The notes under the pieces are model-generated. The model did not search any database. It was not told where the DNA came from and saw nothing but the letters and a program-made list of their open reading frames with translations. The position numbers and the translations under genes were made by a program. A DNA stretch of 64,000 bases from Stercorarius parasiticus (Eukaryota > Chordata > Aves > Charadriiformes > Stercorariidae). The stretch covers positions 124,001 through 188,000 of the forward strand of contig VWZL01005013.1 of NCBI GenBank assembly GCA_013396915.1, given 5' to 3'. Each line of letters opens with the position of its first letter. Positions within the stretch are counted from its first letter, which is position 1. Below, piece after piece: positions 1-17,500 of this stretch.

Positions 1-3000
1 CCTGACACAAAGTCGGTATAGCCTCTGGATTTATATACCAAACTGGGAGTATAATGGAGTACCTTCAGATTAAAAGGTCTGCATGACTCGTTTTTCAGGA
101 AAAGCAGGTTTCAAGATTCTTGGTTGCTAAGCAGTATCATAGCTAATAGCTTAATATGCTTGATTTTTTCTCTGTGATGTTGATGAAGAAAGAATGTCTT
201 TAACATTAACTCTACCAAAATTGCTTGATCCAATACATGAAACAATTTAAGCCTAGAGACAGAAATTACATTTGAAAAGTGGTATTTTCAGCTGCTGTGA
301 GAAGATGATGACAGGCACTGCCACTGAGCTCCCTTTTGCACTTGCATTTGGCTATGAGGATGCAGACAAGGCAAACTGGTCCCCTGACACACACGGAGTG
401 AAATGGCAGTGACAGAATCCTCATCCACTCCATGATGATGGTGAGAAGGGTCAGTATTGATTAAATTCATGTTAGCACTTAAAATGCAACACGCAGCCTG
501 AAATCCTGGAGGGTTCCGTCTCTCCACTCTTATGGTAATACAAAATTAAAACAGAAATTCCACTGCAGGATTGAAAGAATCCTCCAGATCTTCTTGATGA
601 AAACTTGCCATGACATTAACTTGCCAAAGCAAGAGTTATTTCAGAAAGGTTTTTGAGTCATTTCTCTTAAATAGAAAACACAGCCAACAAGAAAGAAAAG
701 CCCTTAATGAGTTTCACCTTTTTCAGTTCTTGCTTTGCAATTAAAGTCTTTCAGTGGAATTCCACAGGACGTCAAATACTAATCTACTGCTGTTACAGTT
801 TCAAGGAATGGACTAATTGAGCTTAATTTAGCAACCTAGAAGTCAGGTTTCTATTCTAACGTAGTTTTCCATGCTCCTTCTTTGGTCAATGCATAAATTA
901 AGCTTTCTGCAACAGGGTAGTTAATTCCAAAAGAAGTATCTCGGATGGATCACCTTCTTCAGGTGCGTCCCTCCTCACAGGCTACCTAGACAACTATTTT
1001 AATTGAAGTATGAACAAAATACTACTACTGCTCCTGACTCAAAGTTTGCTTTATGGGTAAAGCAGTACATCTGTATGTCACTTAAAATTTCAGTAAAATA
1101 TCTTGCTAAATAGAAAGACACTTTACATATGTTGGGATCCTTGTAGACTAATGCATACTCAGTACAACCTAAGATAATCAAGTCATTCATTCATGTTATA
1201 GACATTACCTATAAACATATTATAAGTCAAATTATTTGTTAGATGTATTTCTTTAAGTGTTTTAGAAGAAGGTTTGGTTGGTTAAACTGATTCTTAAAAT
1301 GATACAAATTTAACGTTAACCAATGATAATGAAATACATGCACCTCTGAACAACCAATTAATTGATACAGTGCATTAATACACCTTCTAATGTGTTAGTT
1401 TTGCATTGTTGCTCACCTTCAAATATGGAAAAAAACCCCTACATTGTGCAATGACTGTAATGCTATCTCAAAGTACTTAAGTATGTGTGGAAAGCTTCAA
1501 GTCACAGAATCTGTATCAGCAGTAAAAGAAAACCAAGGTAAGTAGCTCCTGCTACAATCTTGAAGCAACTGCGCTTCAAATACATCTTCTTTCTTTAGTA
1601 TTCTATTCACTTGCTCCTTGCCTGGACTGTAACCATACATTTAGGGCTTGTTTCTTCCTCTTTTTCCAACTTCAATAACGTTCTGTCTTGAATGGAACAC
1701 ATCTAGACTGCAGCCGTGAGTGATGCTCACAAAGGTGACCTCTCTTTGTAAGGGGAACCATAAACATGACTTCTGGGTTTGTGCTTGAAAATAGCTCAGA
1801 ACATAATATGGTGGAAAAGCCATTGAACATTACCCAGAAATAATGAGTCCTCATATATTTTGTCTGCAAACAGACATATTTCTGCAACCTTGGCTTTCAA
1901 AGGACAACTTGAACACTAATTAAATGTTGCCAGTAAAGCAGATCCAAAAGAATTAGATAGATGAGAATAACCTACAGGGGGTATTTATAATGAATATCCT
2001 CAATAATCTCCAGACCTGAGACCTCCTAGGATACAACAGCATCCCTCAATTCTTAAAAAATAAACCAAAATCGTTCACCAGGTTCCTGCTCAGTACCCCC
2101 TGGAGTCAGCAGAGGTGGCTTTAATACAGTTTTCTACTTAAGGAAGCTTATTTTCATAATGAATGTTTAGAAAGCACACACATAATTAAAATGTTAAAAT
2201 GCAATAGAGACAATGTGAAAATTTTTGTATTATGTGCTCCCTTTATCTTCTTGCATTTTCCTGTAGTAAAACGATTACACAGAGGGATTTTCTTAAAAGA
2301 TTGGTCTAAATTTCTAACCCTGTCGGAGTAAAAAGTACACAATGAATTTGGAGCTGATAGGAAAAGGGCTGAAGAAAAATAAAAGATCTGAAAAAAATGC
2401 TCTAGCTTATTTTGTGGAAAATTTAGAAACAAATTTGTTTACGGACATGCTTTTTCATAATTAAAAAAGATGTAATTGACATTTTTCAGATACCGTTCTT
2501 GGTGGACATTCTGAAACCTTTTTTATTTTTTTGATTTAAGATAGACCATAGCAGAAATTATCTTTTCTGTTTTATTTCCCTTCAAAAGTATAACTCTTTT
2601 CGTAAGTAAATGTCCTGACAATGTTTTCTTGGAATACAATTAAATATTGCATTACACTAAAAACTCTATTTACCATTCAAGGTTCACTTAACATCTAACA
2701 TTTATGTATGCTTTTCCTTGGAAGTTTTGAGTCTTTCTAAGCTTGTTTAAGCACGATGCTCATCTGGTTATGAAATATGCCTATTTTTTTCTCATGCAGT
2801 TTAGGATTTTTCTGTTTGGCATACTATGATCTTTATGTCTCTATTTTTCAAGGAGATTAATTTTTTCTACACTCTCTGCAATTATAAAGACAAATTGTTT
2901 CTTGACTTTTCAAAAAACTTTGAGGGAAAGCTGCATAAAAATAGCCACAGAATTTCACATCATGAATATTAAATACACCTTGTTATACCTAATCAGCAAG

Positions 3001-3054
3001 AGACCATGCAATCACAGAAAAAATTACGGTGTTGGAATATCAATTTTTCATTGA

Positions 3055-3990
3055 TGTGCTGCAGTGACCACAAGATGGTACAGTGTAAGATCCTGAGGGA
3101 AAGGAGGAAGAGGAGTCCAATCTCAAGAGGAGACTTCAACTTGTCCAGGACACTGGTGGGCAGAGTCCTGTGGGATGCAGCTCTGAAAGGCCAGTGCCCA
3201 GTAGAGCTGGGTGATCTTCATGGAGAGCCTCCTCCAAGTTGCAGAACGGTCTACTCCAATCTGCAAGGAAGCGGGCAGGAACAGCAGGATTCCAGTGTGT
3301 CTCCACAGGGAACGCCTGACCGAGATCCGGTGCAAAATGGAAGCCATCCAGAGATGGAAATGGAGAGAGGATACCCAGGAGAAACAGAGAGGCCTTACCT
3401 GGCCAGGCAGGGATGCAGTTTGCAAAGGTCAGCTGGCACCAAAACTGGTACAGGATGTGAAGGGTAACAAGAAGGGCCTCTACAGCTGCACCAGCAGCGA
3501 AAGCCAAGGGAAACATGAGCTTGCTGCTAAATGGGGTGGGCAACCAGACGAAAGACACTGAAAAGGCTGAAGTACCCAATGCTTTCTTGGCTTTGGTCTT
3601 CAGTGGCAAGGTCTGTCGTCCTGGTGCCTGAGCTTAGTGGCAGAATTTAGGGAATGGAGGTAGACAAAGACTGAATTAGGGATTGCTTAGGCAAGAGGGA
3701 AACTCACAAGTCCATGGGCCTAGTTGGGATGTATCTAAGGCTGCCGAGAGAGTTGGCTCATGTCTTGTAAAAGCTGCTCTCTATCTTTGAAAAGACACTG
3801 GTTAATAACTGAAACAGAACATCTGTGCAGTGTGGTTGTGAAATCTCCATCTTTGGAGACATTAAAAACTTGACTTGACAAGTGCTGAGCAGCCACATCT
3901 AACTTTGACAGTAGCTCGCTTTGAGCAAGAGGGTAGACTGGATGACCTCCAGAAACGCTATCTCAGTTCTTCTGTGATTTTGTGATTATG
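3055..3990 (+). mobile_element. CR1 LINE copy with internal deletion of the RT core
   Basis: This copy is on the plus strand, antisense to FRMPD4. The 5' portion (about 3055-3560) matches the CR1 segment between endonuclease and RT: CSDHKMVQCKIL near 3060, followed by frame-shifted similarity, then DVKGNKKGLY near 3455 and KAEVPNAFLAL near 3570. A short block near 3720-3790 recalls the CR1 GP-D-MHPRVLRELA region. The sequence then jumps to the CR1 3' tail: GEISIFGDIKNL-like near 3835, ggatgacctccag near 3940, ending in ttctgtgattttgtgatt (3970-3987), the octamer-like CR1 terminus. The catalytic RT core, more than 1 kb in a full element, is absent. Two adjacent independent fragments would be an alternative to a single internally deleted copy. 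Confidence 0.85.
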
Positions 3991-4164
3991 TCCATTACCT
4001 AACCTATGCATCTAAAACATACTAATTGCTGACCACAGATACACTGCTACCAGCTGGAAAACAAGATTTCAAATTGCTTCCATGCACATTGAAAACTGAA
4101 AGTAAGCGTTTTCAAAGTTGCAGATGTATCTAACCCACATGAAAACCTTCTATTATACAGAAGG

Positions 4165-4199
4165 GATTCATTATTTCCAAGGGATTCATTATTTCCTTG
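4165..4199 (+). repeat. 18-bp tandem duplication
   Basis: GGGATTCATTATTTCC occurs twice, separated by AA, which suggests a recent local slippage duplication. It has no coding context. Confidence 0.85.
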
Positions 4200-4907
4200 T
4201 TGTAAAGATCTGCTTCTGCTGTGGTGTCAGGACTGTACAGTGACAGAATCTAATCCTTCCAGGTGCCCCCACTGGCATGAAAAGAAAGCTCTTCATTTCA
4301 AATGCTGTAATATACAACCCCAATACATTTCACTCTGAGGCTCATCAAAGAATGAGTCTCTATCAAAATCTCAATGGCAGATAGATTTTCAGAGTAGAGG
4401 TGGAATTACAGCGTAGGAAAAGTGTCACCAAAAACTTCCCCTGGAATGCAACAACACTTAATTTAAGACACTACCTATGGAGTCAACATAATTGGGAAGG
4501 GTGACATTCTTATTCAGTTTCTTATTTGAAGGCAGACAGAGAATCAGCCACACAATAAACTAAGTTTGTCTCAGGCCTAATCAATCTATTTTCCTTGTTG
4601 TTATTACTACATACTGCTGGCAGCAGAGAAATGAGATAGAGATCCTAATTCTGATTACTTGCATATCAAAGAATCAGGGAAAGAACAAAGACTGCTTTAT
4701 TGCTTTATGAAGAGACAAAGACATCAAAAATGAGTTTGAAACCCATTTGTGAGGCTTATGCTGATGGTCAATCCAGAGTATAGGACAGAAATTTATTAGG
4801 AACAGGACAATTCCTGCAGTTCACGGTGTCTCTGTCACAAAACCCGACAGTGTCAAAGTCTCTTCCTAATGTGCTGTGGTTCTGTTAGTTGACTTGTGGG
4901 TTAACAC

Positions 4908-4922
4908 TTTTTTTTTTTTTTT
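4908..4922. repeat. Poly-T run (15)
   Basis: A homopolymer of 15 T in intron; no adjacent retrocopy recognised. Confidence 0.9.
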
Positions 4923-5987
4923 AAATCTGAAAATGTATTGTATTTTGTCTAAACACACCTAACACAGATAAAGGCATCAGTGTTGCTAGCATCTTTATGC
5001 CATTTCCATATCTCCTTTAGAAGTTTGCTTCACAGCTGAATCCCCAGCAAATTAGCAATCATTTGCTTAAATTGTGATCTGCAAGAGGAGTACAGCTATT
5101 ATGGCACCTGCTGCCCAAATTTCTGGAAGCGAATGTGGCATTTCAAAATAACATGGGTAACACTGACAACACTGACAGCTACCAGTTCTGAGAAGAGGTA
5201 CTTGCACAGTTAAAACCTGAGTATCTCCCAGGAACTGGCTAGACCCACCAATTCAGAATTTACACCAATGAGAAGGAAAATACAGAAAAAAACCCTAGTG
5301 CCCAGTGACCAGGCTACTGGAATTTAAAATAAACAGGTTTATACTTAATTTTTTAATTACAAGTCATTTTTCCATGCAATGCACTAACATTTCTTGTTAC
5401 ACAAAATGCAAAACTTATTACGTGAACCACACCACATTTTTTTCTACATCCTGAGCATTTGTCAGTCCCTGTCCTTTCTTTCCTTCTACAACTCATTACA
5501 AATACTGACATTTCTCCTTTCCTGCACTCTCCACGGTCACGTTTTTGTCTTGTTTTCTGACTCCTATCTACACAGCTCTAACTGCTCTTTTCACACAAAC
5601 TACCTACCTGCAATCCACCCAAACACTCTTTGAGGTTTCCAAAGTATTCCCATCTGGTCTCAAAAATCACCCCACCACTTTTTCTTTCCTCTTCACATAA
5701 GACGGACCTGACTCAATTTTCTTCATGTGAAAAGAAAGCAATAGAGCAACAGTGACGGGAGCTGCCTTGCTCCAGGAATTATCTTTTCAACAACCCATAC
5801 CAAAAATAAGTAACAGGAGAACACTATTCCTCTTTTGATACCCGAGTATTTTGGGGCTGTTTCAATATCTTACTATATTTTTTCAGCTACTCATAGGACG
5901 TTTAAGAAGACACTTAATTTCAATACTAAAATACTTCACCATTCTTCATTATGACTAAAGTAACCTTATTTTCTCTTTTCTTAGTCA

Positions 5988-8524
<2,537 letters not shown>

Positions 8525-11500
8525 CTACTTGAGACAAACAATTTCTGCAACGATATGAGATGAATACCTGAAGTGTTCTCACTATAGGGACTAAAACATC
8601 AACTTAACAATTTTCTATTAGATTTTCTTATACATAAAGTAATAATGCTGCTCGCAGGTTTCAAATACTAACCAATAGTATCAACCTACAAAGAGGCCCC
8701 ACTTTGACAGCATACATTTAATCATACCCCATATAGGAAAGAAAAATAACCCAACATTGCCATCCTTGCTCGTCATTGTCATCTGTGCTTGAATTTTTCA
8801 TCCTTCATTTTTTGGAAGGGAAAAATAATAGAGTGACCTACTCATAATGTAAAATGTAACAATTAAGAGTCTGCCAGCCTTTTGCAAGAAGAGAGGGGAC
8901 ACATTTAAATCTGGTTTTCTAAAATACTAAGCAAGTTTCCGAGCTGCATCCTCTCAGACTACCTAAGGCACAGGTAAGCTCTATATTTACTACTCAGGTA
9001 AATTCTCCGAAGTCACTCCAAACTGTTGCAGGGCAAAACAAAGAAAAAAGAAATTAAGAAAATATATTTATTAGCAATTACTAAAATACTTTACGTTCAG
9101 CTACAGTGTTATGATGAAGCTTACTTATTGTACCTAGAAGAAAAAATTCTCACAGCTGGAGGGAAAGATCTTGATTTTTCAAGCAGAAAATCAAAAGGAT
9201 GAAAGCTATCCAACATCACATATCCATGAAAGAGGTCATGGTTTAAAAGCATCGAGACTTCTAAACTAACATTAATAAGCACTGAAATGTGACTGATGCT
9301 GTACGCAGACTGAACTGGAACATACTTTGTGTTTCCCACCTAATGCCTGGAGCTCCCCGCTGAGTCACAGCTACTGATTCCCAGTGACGATTAGACAAAC
9401 AGACCACTCCAGTGTCATACCCTTCCAAATGCCATTAACTGAACTCACGTGCTTCAGGAAACCTAGTCACCATTGCAGACAAGCAACACCAGGTCAGTGT
9501 AGCATAAAGACAGAATACAGCTCATGGCATCAGGTTATTGCAGTCTTGACAGAGCTCAGATAGTATTTGTTTAAAGCTGCCTGGTCAAGAGTTAACTCTT
9601 TTTTTATCTTCAAGAGACTGTAAACCTGCAGGTGCCAAACTAATTCCAGCTGTCAGTGGATAAATGCAGTAGACAAATGGAGCCAAGTCCCAGCCCCGTC
9701 TGCAGGGAGGGCACAGGCTCCTGCGCAGAGAAAAGTAACAGCCAGGTGCCCAAACTAAGAACGCCGCAAAGGACATCAGAGAGGCAGATATCCCTACAGC
9801 AGCTGGCAGTATCATCAGTTTGAAAGGTGGTCTCCCCATAAACAATTAACAATACAAAAACCAAGTCATTTTCCCATATCCTTGATAATCTTACACATGT
9901 TATAACACGAGAGTTAGGGGACATCCCATGCGACCGGAATTGTTGCTCTCACCTCCGGTCCCTTTTCTACTTTCAAATACAATTCCTGGAAGAACTCCAG
10001 ACAGGTGGTGTGTAAGGAGAAAGGCATCATTCAGAGATCTCTTTTCAGCATCAATGATGTGCAAAAACTTCTCTGATCCTTCCCCAACACATACACCTTG
10101 GGCACGACATCAGTTTCTATTCTCTCCATGGTCTGCTTCTATTACTGATACACAGAAAAGCAGCAAAATCTCAGTAAACTCTCAGTGGGAGTTTATTCCT
10201 GTGCCTGGGTTTTTCTAGGGCTTTTCTTCAAAGAACCTCTCTATCCCTATCACTAGATTCAGTCTGCCTAAGAGTAATGTGCTGCCTTTTTATGCATACG
10301 ATCACAGGCAGCAGAAGCCACTTCCTTGTACAAACAGGAGAAAGAAAGAGAACATCTGTGCTCTCCTAGTATCTGCATCAGGTGAAGTCAGCAAAGAAAA
10401 TATATTTTCTTTTACTAGGTATGGCATCACATCTGATACTTCATACTCCTCCTGTTCCTCCAGTTTTTGTCAATTAATTTTAGATATTTTTCTAGTACGT
10501 TTATTCAAAAGAACTGTTAGAAAATCCAGAGAGTTTTATGCAGGCTCTTTCTGAAATCTATCTTCAAGACCTCCCAGCCCCCCTCCTCCCCATCAACGCC
10601 TATTATGATTTGAGCTTCTAGATATCCAAACATTTTGTCTTTCAAATGGGATACTTTCTGAGGTGTCACTGGTATTTCAAAAACTATCTATTTCAACTGG
10701 TGAACTTTGCTTTGGTAGAGAATACAAAACTCTGCATTTGTCACCTCATTTAGGTGACAGCCTTGCCAAACTTCCCACAAAGTTAAAACGTTCTATTTAA
10801 TCATTTCTTCCTAATAGCTGTTTCCATTTTTGTAATTGGGGCACTACAAGCTGACGCGGTCTCCAAGGAGGAAATGCCGTATTTACAAGCAACTTGAAAA
10901 TACCGCTCGAGCCTTTGAGAACTACTTTCCTGCCATTGTACATCTTCTCTCTTCAAGTACTTGTGTAGTCTGGTTTGAAAACTAAACCATGAAGAAAAAA
11001 AACACCACAAAAAAACTCCCGAAAAGCCCCGCTAACAGCTGCACTTCAGATAACGGATTCCAAGAGCAGACACAGAGATTTGCTCAAATGAGCAGCTCTG
11101 CTCGTGGATGCCTCACTCCAGCCATTGCAGGGGCTTGTGCTGGGAATCTGCAGCAGCACAGCATCACTTATTCAAAGTCTAAGCCAGAGGATCAGTGAGA
11201 ACAGTCCATCATGATTCTGAGTGGCGCAGCAGGTTTTATTGATTTTTAAGGCTATCCACCTTCAAATACATCAACTAAAAAGACTCAGCATCTCACGCTT
11301 CCACAGCTTGCTGCATCAGATATTCTTGTGTCATTCAGTACATTGGAAGTGTATTTCAAGAGAGCAGCAAGATATATGAATATCATCCCAGAAGAGATTA
11401 GATGAATACTCAAAGCTTCGTGTGATGTACGTTGACAAAGCGGCTTCCTCCTGTGGCTAGTCCATTATTGAGATGCCAGTTGTAGTACCATAGTTCAAGA

Positions 11501-14500
11501 CTAATTTGAATTTTTGCATTAATTGGAGGTATTTGATCTCCATCTCGTGGAAAATATTGACTCCTGAAGAATAACTATGCTAAGAGTTCTAAACCAGAAT
11601 CTAATAAACTTGGACTCAAAACAGCCACCTTGGGAAATCTTACACAGAACGTCACTGAAAACAGCGAAACATAAGAATAACTCCAACGCTGCCAACTTCC
11701 AATTTGCTTCAAACATAGTAAAAAATGTGTTTAGGTGGTACTGTGCCTAGATTTTTATTTTTCCGAAGGAAAAATGGAAGAAAAGGAAAAAGGCTAGGAT
11801 TTTAAGTATGAACTGTTCTTTCCAGATACACAAACACAAGTTGCCTTTGGATCACCTTTTCAAAAAGAGATACTTAGTTCCTACTATTTTCAATGACTGA
11901 GATGAGTCTCTGCTTTAACAAAAGGCTATTTTCTCTGATGTACTCTTATCGTGAGCAGTGTGAGAGAGATGCCATTATTAAGGAGAGTAATTGTTAGAGA
12001 ATTTCTTGAACAGAGATTTTTATATACCAGCCTCTTCCAGGAGGTAAGCCACCAGCTACGGAAAATCATGGAAGTGTAATTCCAAGTACTCGTGCTCAAA
12101 AGTTCTCTGTGGTAAATACTCTACTCAAAAAGAGAGGGCAACAGGGGAAATGAAAGAGAAGGCATTTGAGTGTGCATGCAGCGACACACAGAGCAGAACA
12201 GAGGCATGGCAGGGTGGCATAAGATTGGCGTGCACACTGATCCCCAAAGGGGCCTGCAGTGAGTGAAGGAGTAAGAAAACTAGGAAAGAAGAACGACTCG
12301 GGGAACACAAACCAGCTGTGACAAGGCAGCCAGCACCTGTAAACACAATTCAGCTGCCCAGGACATTATGGGGAGCGAAACGTAACAAGCGTATGCCTGA
12401 ATTCACGCTCGGGAAACTTGGAGGTATGGCTTGAAGCTGGCACTTTGAATCTTCAGATCATTAGCTTCATAATGATTAACTTGGTAATACTTTCTCTGGA
12501 AACCTTCTTAGTGTTTTCCTCATTCAAACTACACGCTGAATAACCCAAGGAATATCTAAACAAAGACTGTAATTAAAAGGAGGGCTTGATTTAATAATGC
12601 ATATTAGTAATTAAAAGCAAAGTATCCGAGCACAATGCTTTTTCAGCCTTTGGATTTTGACGTGTCATTCCCTGACTGTGAGGGATTAGTGGGCTAATTC
12701 TGAGAGGTTTGTCTATGGCAGCTGAGAAAAGCCTGTCCTCAGCAGGCTGAAATTTGTTATGCAGGAGCTTGCATTTCCACAGGAGAACGCTTAGGAGCCC
12801 AACTCTCCTAAGAAACTGAAGACTACGGCATGAATCCAGTGACCCTGGTTATGATAAACATTATTTTGGAAATATGTAACAAAAGCACCCGAACAAATTT
12901 AGCTCCATTCTGTTACGACAGCCAAAAAAAGAGCAGAATAGGTGACACCTCAAGGTAAGTTTAATGCAGCTGCATGCCCACAGACACTATAAAAGACTTA
13001 ACCATAATCAAATGGCTGTTGCATCATATCATGACAGTGTGGAGACTGGCTGCATTTTTGGTGTTTCATTTTGTATTTCCATGTTACAGCTTGTTTCATT
13101 TACTTCAAAGGTTAACGCCAATTCTCAATTTTGAGGGTTTTAATCCTTAGCTTTTAAATAGTCACAATGTCTCTGGTATACAGATTGATTTAACTACAAA
13201 ATAGACTCTGTTTTGACTTGAGACACAGCAGGTGTAATCCTGGTCAATGACAGAGAAGAGCCTGTGGAAATGTCAAACCACTCATGGGCTGATGAGTGAA
13301 AGTGGGCGAGGAGGATGGAGATAAGGACTTTTTATGAAAGGTTTAATTCAGAAATAACAAAACCACTTCAACTTGTTGAGCACTGTTAAAATCCTGTCTC
13401 ATTAACTCGGAGAAGGTGGAGGATCTGCTTTGTTGATTGCAGTTGTGGTTTTCAAAAAGACCCATGCAAGTTGAGGACACTGAACAAATCTTCATTTGCA
13501 ATCGTCCATCTGAACCCCTGAGACCAGGAGACTCTGCCCATCCTGCCCCGAAACTACACCTTGGTTGATACTCTATTAAGAGTCTCGGGTTGTGCACTCA
13601 AAATTTCCTTCGCAACTGGAAGTGGTAGAAGCTACTGCAGCAGCAAAAGAAAGTAGATTTGATTCTCACTCTATCACCTGTCTTCAGGAATTAGCTGTAA
13701 GTAAAATGGCTTGAGACTCGAGACATATTATGGAAATTGGTAACAACATGAGGGTATTTTATACTTTTCCTCTTGATAATCTGGAAAGACTATCAAAACA
13801 ATGATGACAGTTAGAAGGAAACAGTCATAGGTGAGAACAAATACACAAACTCTCCAAAAGACGAAAAACTGACCTTCATTTATTTAACTAGTAGCTAAAT
13901 ATGAAAAATAATCTTCCTTCCTTCTCTCCTCAAGTTCCTGGCACCTCTCAGCATACCTCAAGTTAATTTATTTTCTCCAAGAAATCCCACAAGAATTATT
14001 AAGAACTAGGACACAAGTGTCAAAATCACGCATCAACTGTATCTGTCTTCTACTTGGAAATGACATTTCAGAAAAAGAAGTGCTCAAATAGTCATTACAT
14101 CGCTAAGTAAAATTGTTGCTTTTACAGAGAATCTGGTCACTTGACAAACTCTTTTTTGCTCCTTTTTGCAGCAAACCAGAGAATCGCTCACAGCTCCAGA
14201 GTTCTTTTTAGACATATTCAACACAGAAAAGTTTTATTTTCAGCTGTTCAAAAAGGAGGCAACTTTTAACACTTCCATAAAATGTTCTCTACGTTTTCAC
14301 TATTTTCATGCAGGTGTGTATGTTGAGAATTCAGTATCACAGGCACAAAATATAACTGGGAAGATTTATCAGATTTTTTTTTTTCTTTCTTTCTAGGACT
14401 ATTTTTCTGCCCCGGTGTCAATTCTATTTTTTTCATAAGCTCCTTCAGCAGTTAAATCCTCTAAAGTCAGGTCATTTTATAGCACCCTAGAAAATGTTTG

Positions 14501-17500
14501 GCATATGCCATCTGGATGAACATATGGTAAAAATGTAATTAGAAAGAAAAAGGTTTGCTGGTTTCAGAAGAAGTTGGTGACAGCTTTTTGATAAAATTGG
14601 ATGCAGGGAAATCTGACACGTAAAAAATTTGAAAATCCACTCTTCCTCCACTGCCAGGCATGATGTGCAATCTAAAGCAAGAAAAAATGAAGCAAAATCG
14701 CAGTGAATAAAACTGACATGAATACAAATTTAGAGGAATAAAAAGATCTATGCTCAGCTTCAAGCAGGCACGGGGAGAAATACGCTGGAAGTGCACTATA
14801 CAATGACAATTAGTACCCTCATATTGAGAATATTACATGCATAATATGTGAATACTTCTGCAATCTGCATATATTGTGTACAAATGCTACATATTGTGAA
14901 GAAAACTGTCCTGGTTTGAGGTAAAACAGAACCAATTTCTTCTTTCTATACTTGAATCCTACAAAGATCCCGTGGAAATAAGCCTCAAGTACCAGCTGCA
15001 GGCTCGCAGTTGTTTGGTTTGAAGTTTGTATCTATATATTGCCAGAGAGGTTTCCTTTTATTTTCCTTCTCTCAGGACAGCCACAAGCATTTCTGGAGCT
15101 CTGTGTATGATGAACATTGAGTTTCCTGCCCGCTGTATTGAGATGGGGCTTTTCAGGCACCATCCAAATAGCAGCAATTGCATAGAAACACCTCGTTGAA
15201 AATTGGCCCTGGCAAAGAAAAGGCCACAGAGAATGGGAAGGAAAGACATGAAGGGACCCTGCAGAGAGGAGTTATGAATATCACAAGATAAGTTACAGAA
15301 CAACAAAAGGGAAAAAATGAAAAAAAAAATTGGTTTTCAAGGCTTGACCATGTTAGAAATAAAATCTCAAAGGAGAATCTCTCCCAAAGGAAGAAAATAC
15401 AAGCTCTCAGCAACACTGGCCACCTGAATGCTGGAATTGCCTCCTGTGTAAGCAGAGCGTGATGCCAGCCTCTGCCTTCCTTACTGCCTGAAGCGCACAG
15501 CCAACACTGGTGCATTGACGATGACTATGTCTTAACTGCACCGTACACATATGGCACATAATGCATGCTGACAGCGCCCCCCCCCAATGTCCAATTATGC
15601 TGCTACACACTGTTCTGAATGGCATTTCTGCATCCAGTATTTTTTCCTGGCAACCTCTTCCCACCAGGATGATGCTGGCTTCAGCAGAGATGCTCCTGGT
15701 TTGGAAGCCTGTATGTGGAAGGAGATTCAGTGGCCCACTCTGCTGGCTTGAGCAGGTTTTCATAGCCAAAGGAAGCTCACAAATTATTTGTCTGTACTAG
15801 ACTGTGAATGAAGAGCCAACTGCCTCCCACATGCGATTCCAGGGCAAACCCTGTGCTGGGGCTGCGTGGGCACAGGGCAACCTCACTGTCGGAGGGAGCA
15901 AGGCAGCAGAAAACGCTGGGACTAACATCAGCAGGTTACTCCAAGGGTCCCAAACACACCACCAACTGGGCCTTGCCTTTTCCTGGAATAGAGATTTAGG
16001 ATCCCACCAAGTCACTGCCATTTCCTTCCTGGAACGAGCCTTTTGGCAAGTTGGCTCTCACGTGGTGCAGCACAGGCTGGTGGTACAGCTCAGGGAGGCA
16101 GGGTGTTCGGCCACCTGCCTGGCCCAGGTCCTTCAAGAAGGAAATCACGCAAGTTGTTTTTGTTAGAAATCAGAATTACTGGCTCTCCTCCAAAGCAGGA
16201 ATTTCTCACACTTACTGGGGTAGGATCTAAAGTACACCTTGTCTTTTTCCCACAAAAGGCATTTTTCTTTATGTGATCTGAGCAGCTCCATTTAGGATGG
16301 TGAAGTACATTGAGGGCTTTAAAGATGAGCTGAAATGTAGCTTTTCGTTACCTTCTATACATGCATCAATAAACCCTGTTGCAACTAAAGACATGGCAAG
16401 GGAAAAAAAGATTACGAAACTGCAAGTACACAATACATTCATTTGGGCCCAAAAGGTCCTCTGGGAAACAGAATGAACAATTCCTATTTATCCTGCTTTA
16501 GAGAGGTTTCACGCTAACCCCACCAACAGCGACCTGTCGGCTCCTGCCTAGCCGAGCTCTGCAGCAAACAGCAGGGATCTAGGCTGAGGGCCACCAGCGT
16601 TTCTCATCCAGCAAGGAAAAGGAGGTGCCATCTCCAACTCAACATCAACAATTTGTCCAAATGAAATGTTAAAAAAAAAGAAAGGGGGAGGAGAAACACC
16701 ATGGCAATAGCTTCTGAGGTGCTGATTAGATTAGGAAAGCTCCCGACTAAAAAAAAGTCTGGTCCGGTGCAATGCTGGAGGCATGTGTCATTCTCTGTAA
16801 ATGCTGAGTGTGGGTACCCTGATAACATGGTAAGGCGAGAGAATCCAGATTTAACACGCCCATTGTAACCCCCTTGGTACAGCTGGGTTGAGCATGAACA
16901 AACAGCTGAAATACCAAAGCCCCTGCTTCAGCATCTCTGTATCTGCCTAACTCCTGGTAGCTCAGTACAGTTATGAGCATATGGAGATAATCACTCACAA
17001 CAGAAGTAAAACGCATTTGTTATTTTGAACTTAATCTTCCTCATTCCTTCAGCAATTGAATGGATGAGCAGGTCCCCAAAGGGCTCCGAATTATTTACTG
17101 ATTTCCTTCCTTTCCACAGTTTACATTGGAGGGCTCCTGAACCAAAGCCAGCCCTTCATCAACCCCACGTTTCACCTATCATCTCTTCAGCAAAACACAG
17201 CTTTTCTAAGGTGAAAACTGAACATCAGGTGAAAGCAGCAACATACAAGTTAGCATATACAAAGTGGGTACTCAAAACTGCAGTTGCCTAGTTTATCCAC
17301 AATCACATATTTAAAGCTTCAGGGATATAAACTACTATATCATTCTGGTGGGTACAGCTGTCAGCACTCGGAAGCAGGTTGGAGAACTGACTTCAGCAAA
17401 GGGCAGTGCAGGAACCCAGTTAAAAACTCAATTAGAAATGTGAGTTTCTCTGGCTTCAGGGACACATGGAGAAGCAATCTGTACATCAGTACAATAAGGT

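Noticed and set aside
3006..3609. Overlapping 153- and 157-codon open frames on opposite strands
   Set aside because: The plus-strand frame partly reads as CR1 ORF2 (CSDHKMV) and then drifts out of frame; the minus-strand one is its shadow. Both are explained by the CR1 copy.
15153..16166. Cluster of about 120-codon open frames on both strands
   Set aside because: Cys/His/Ser-rich translations without family similarity, on both strands; composition effect.
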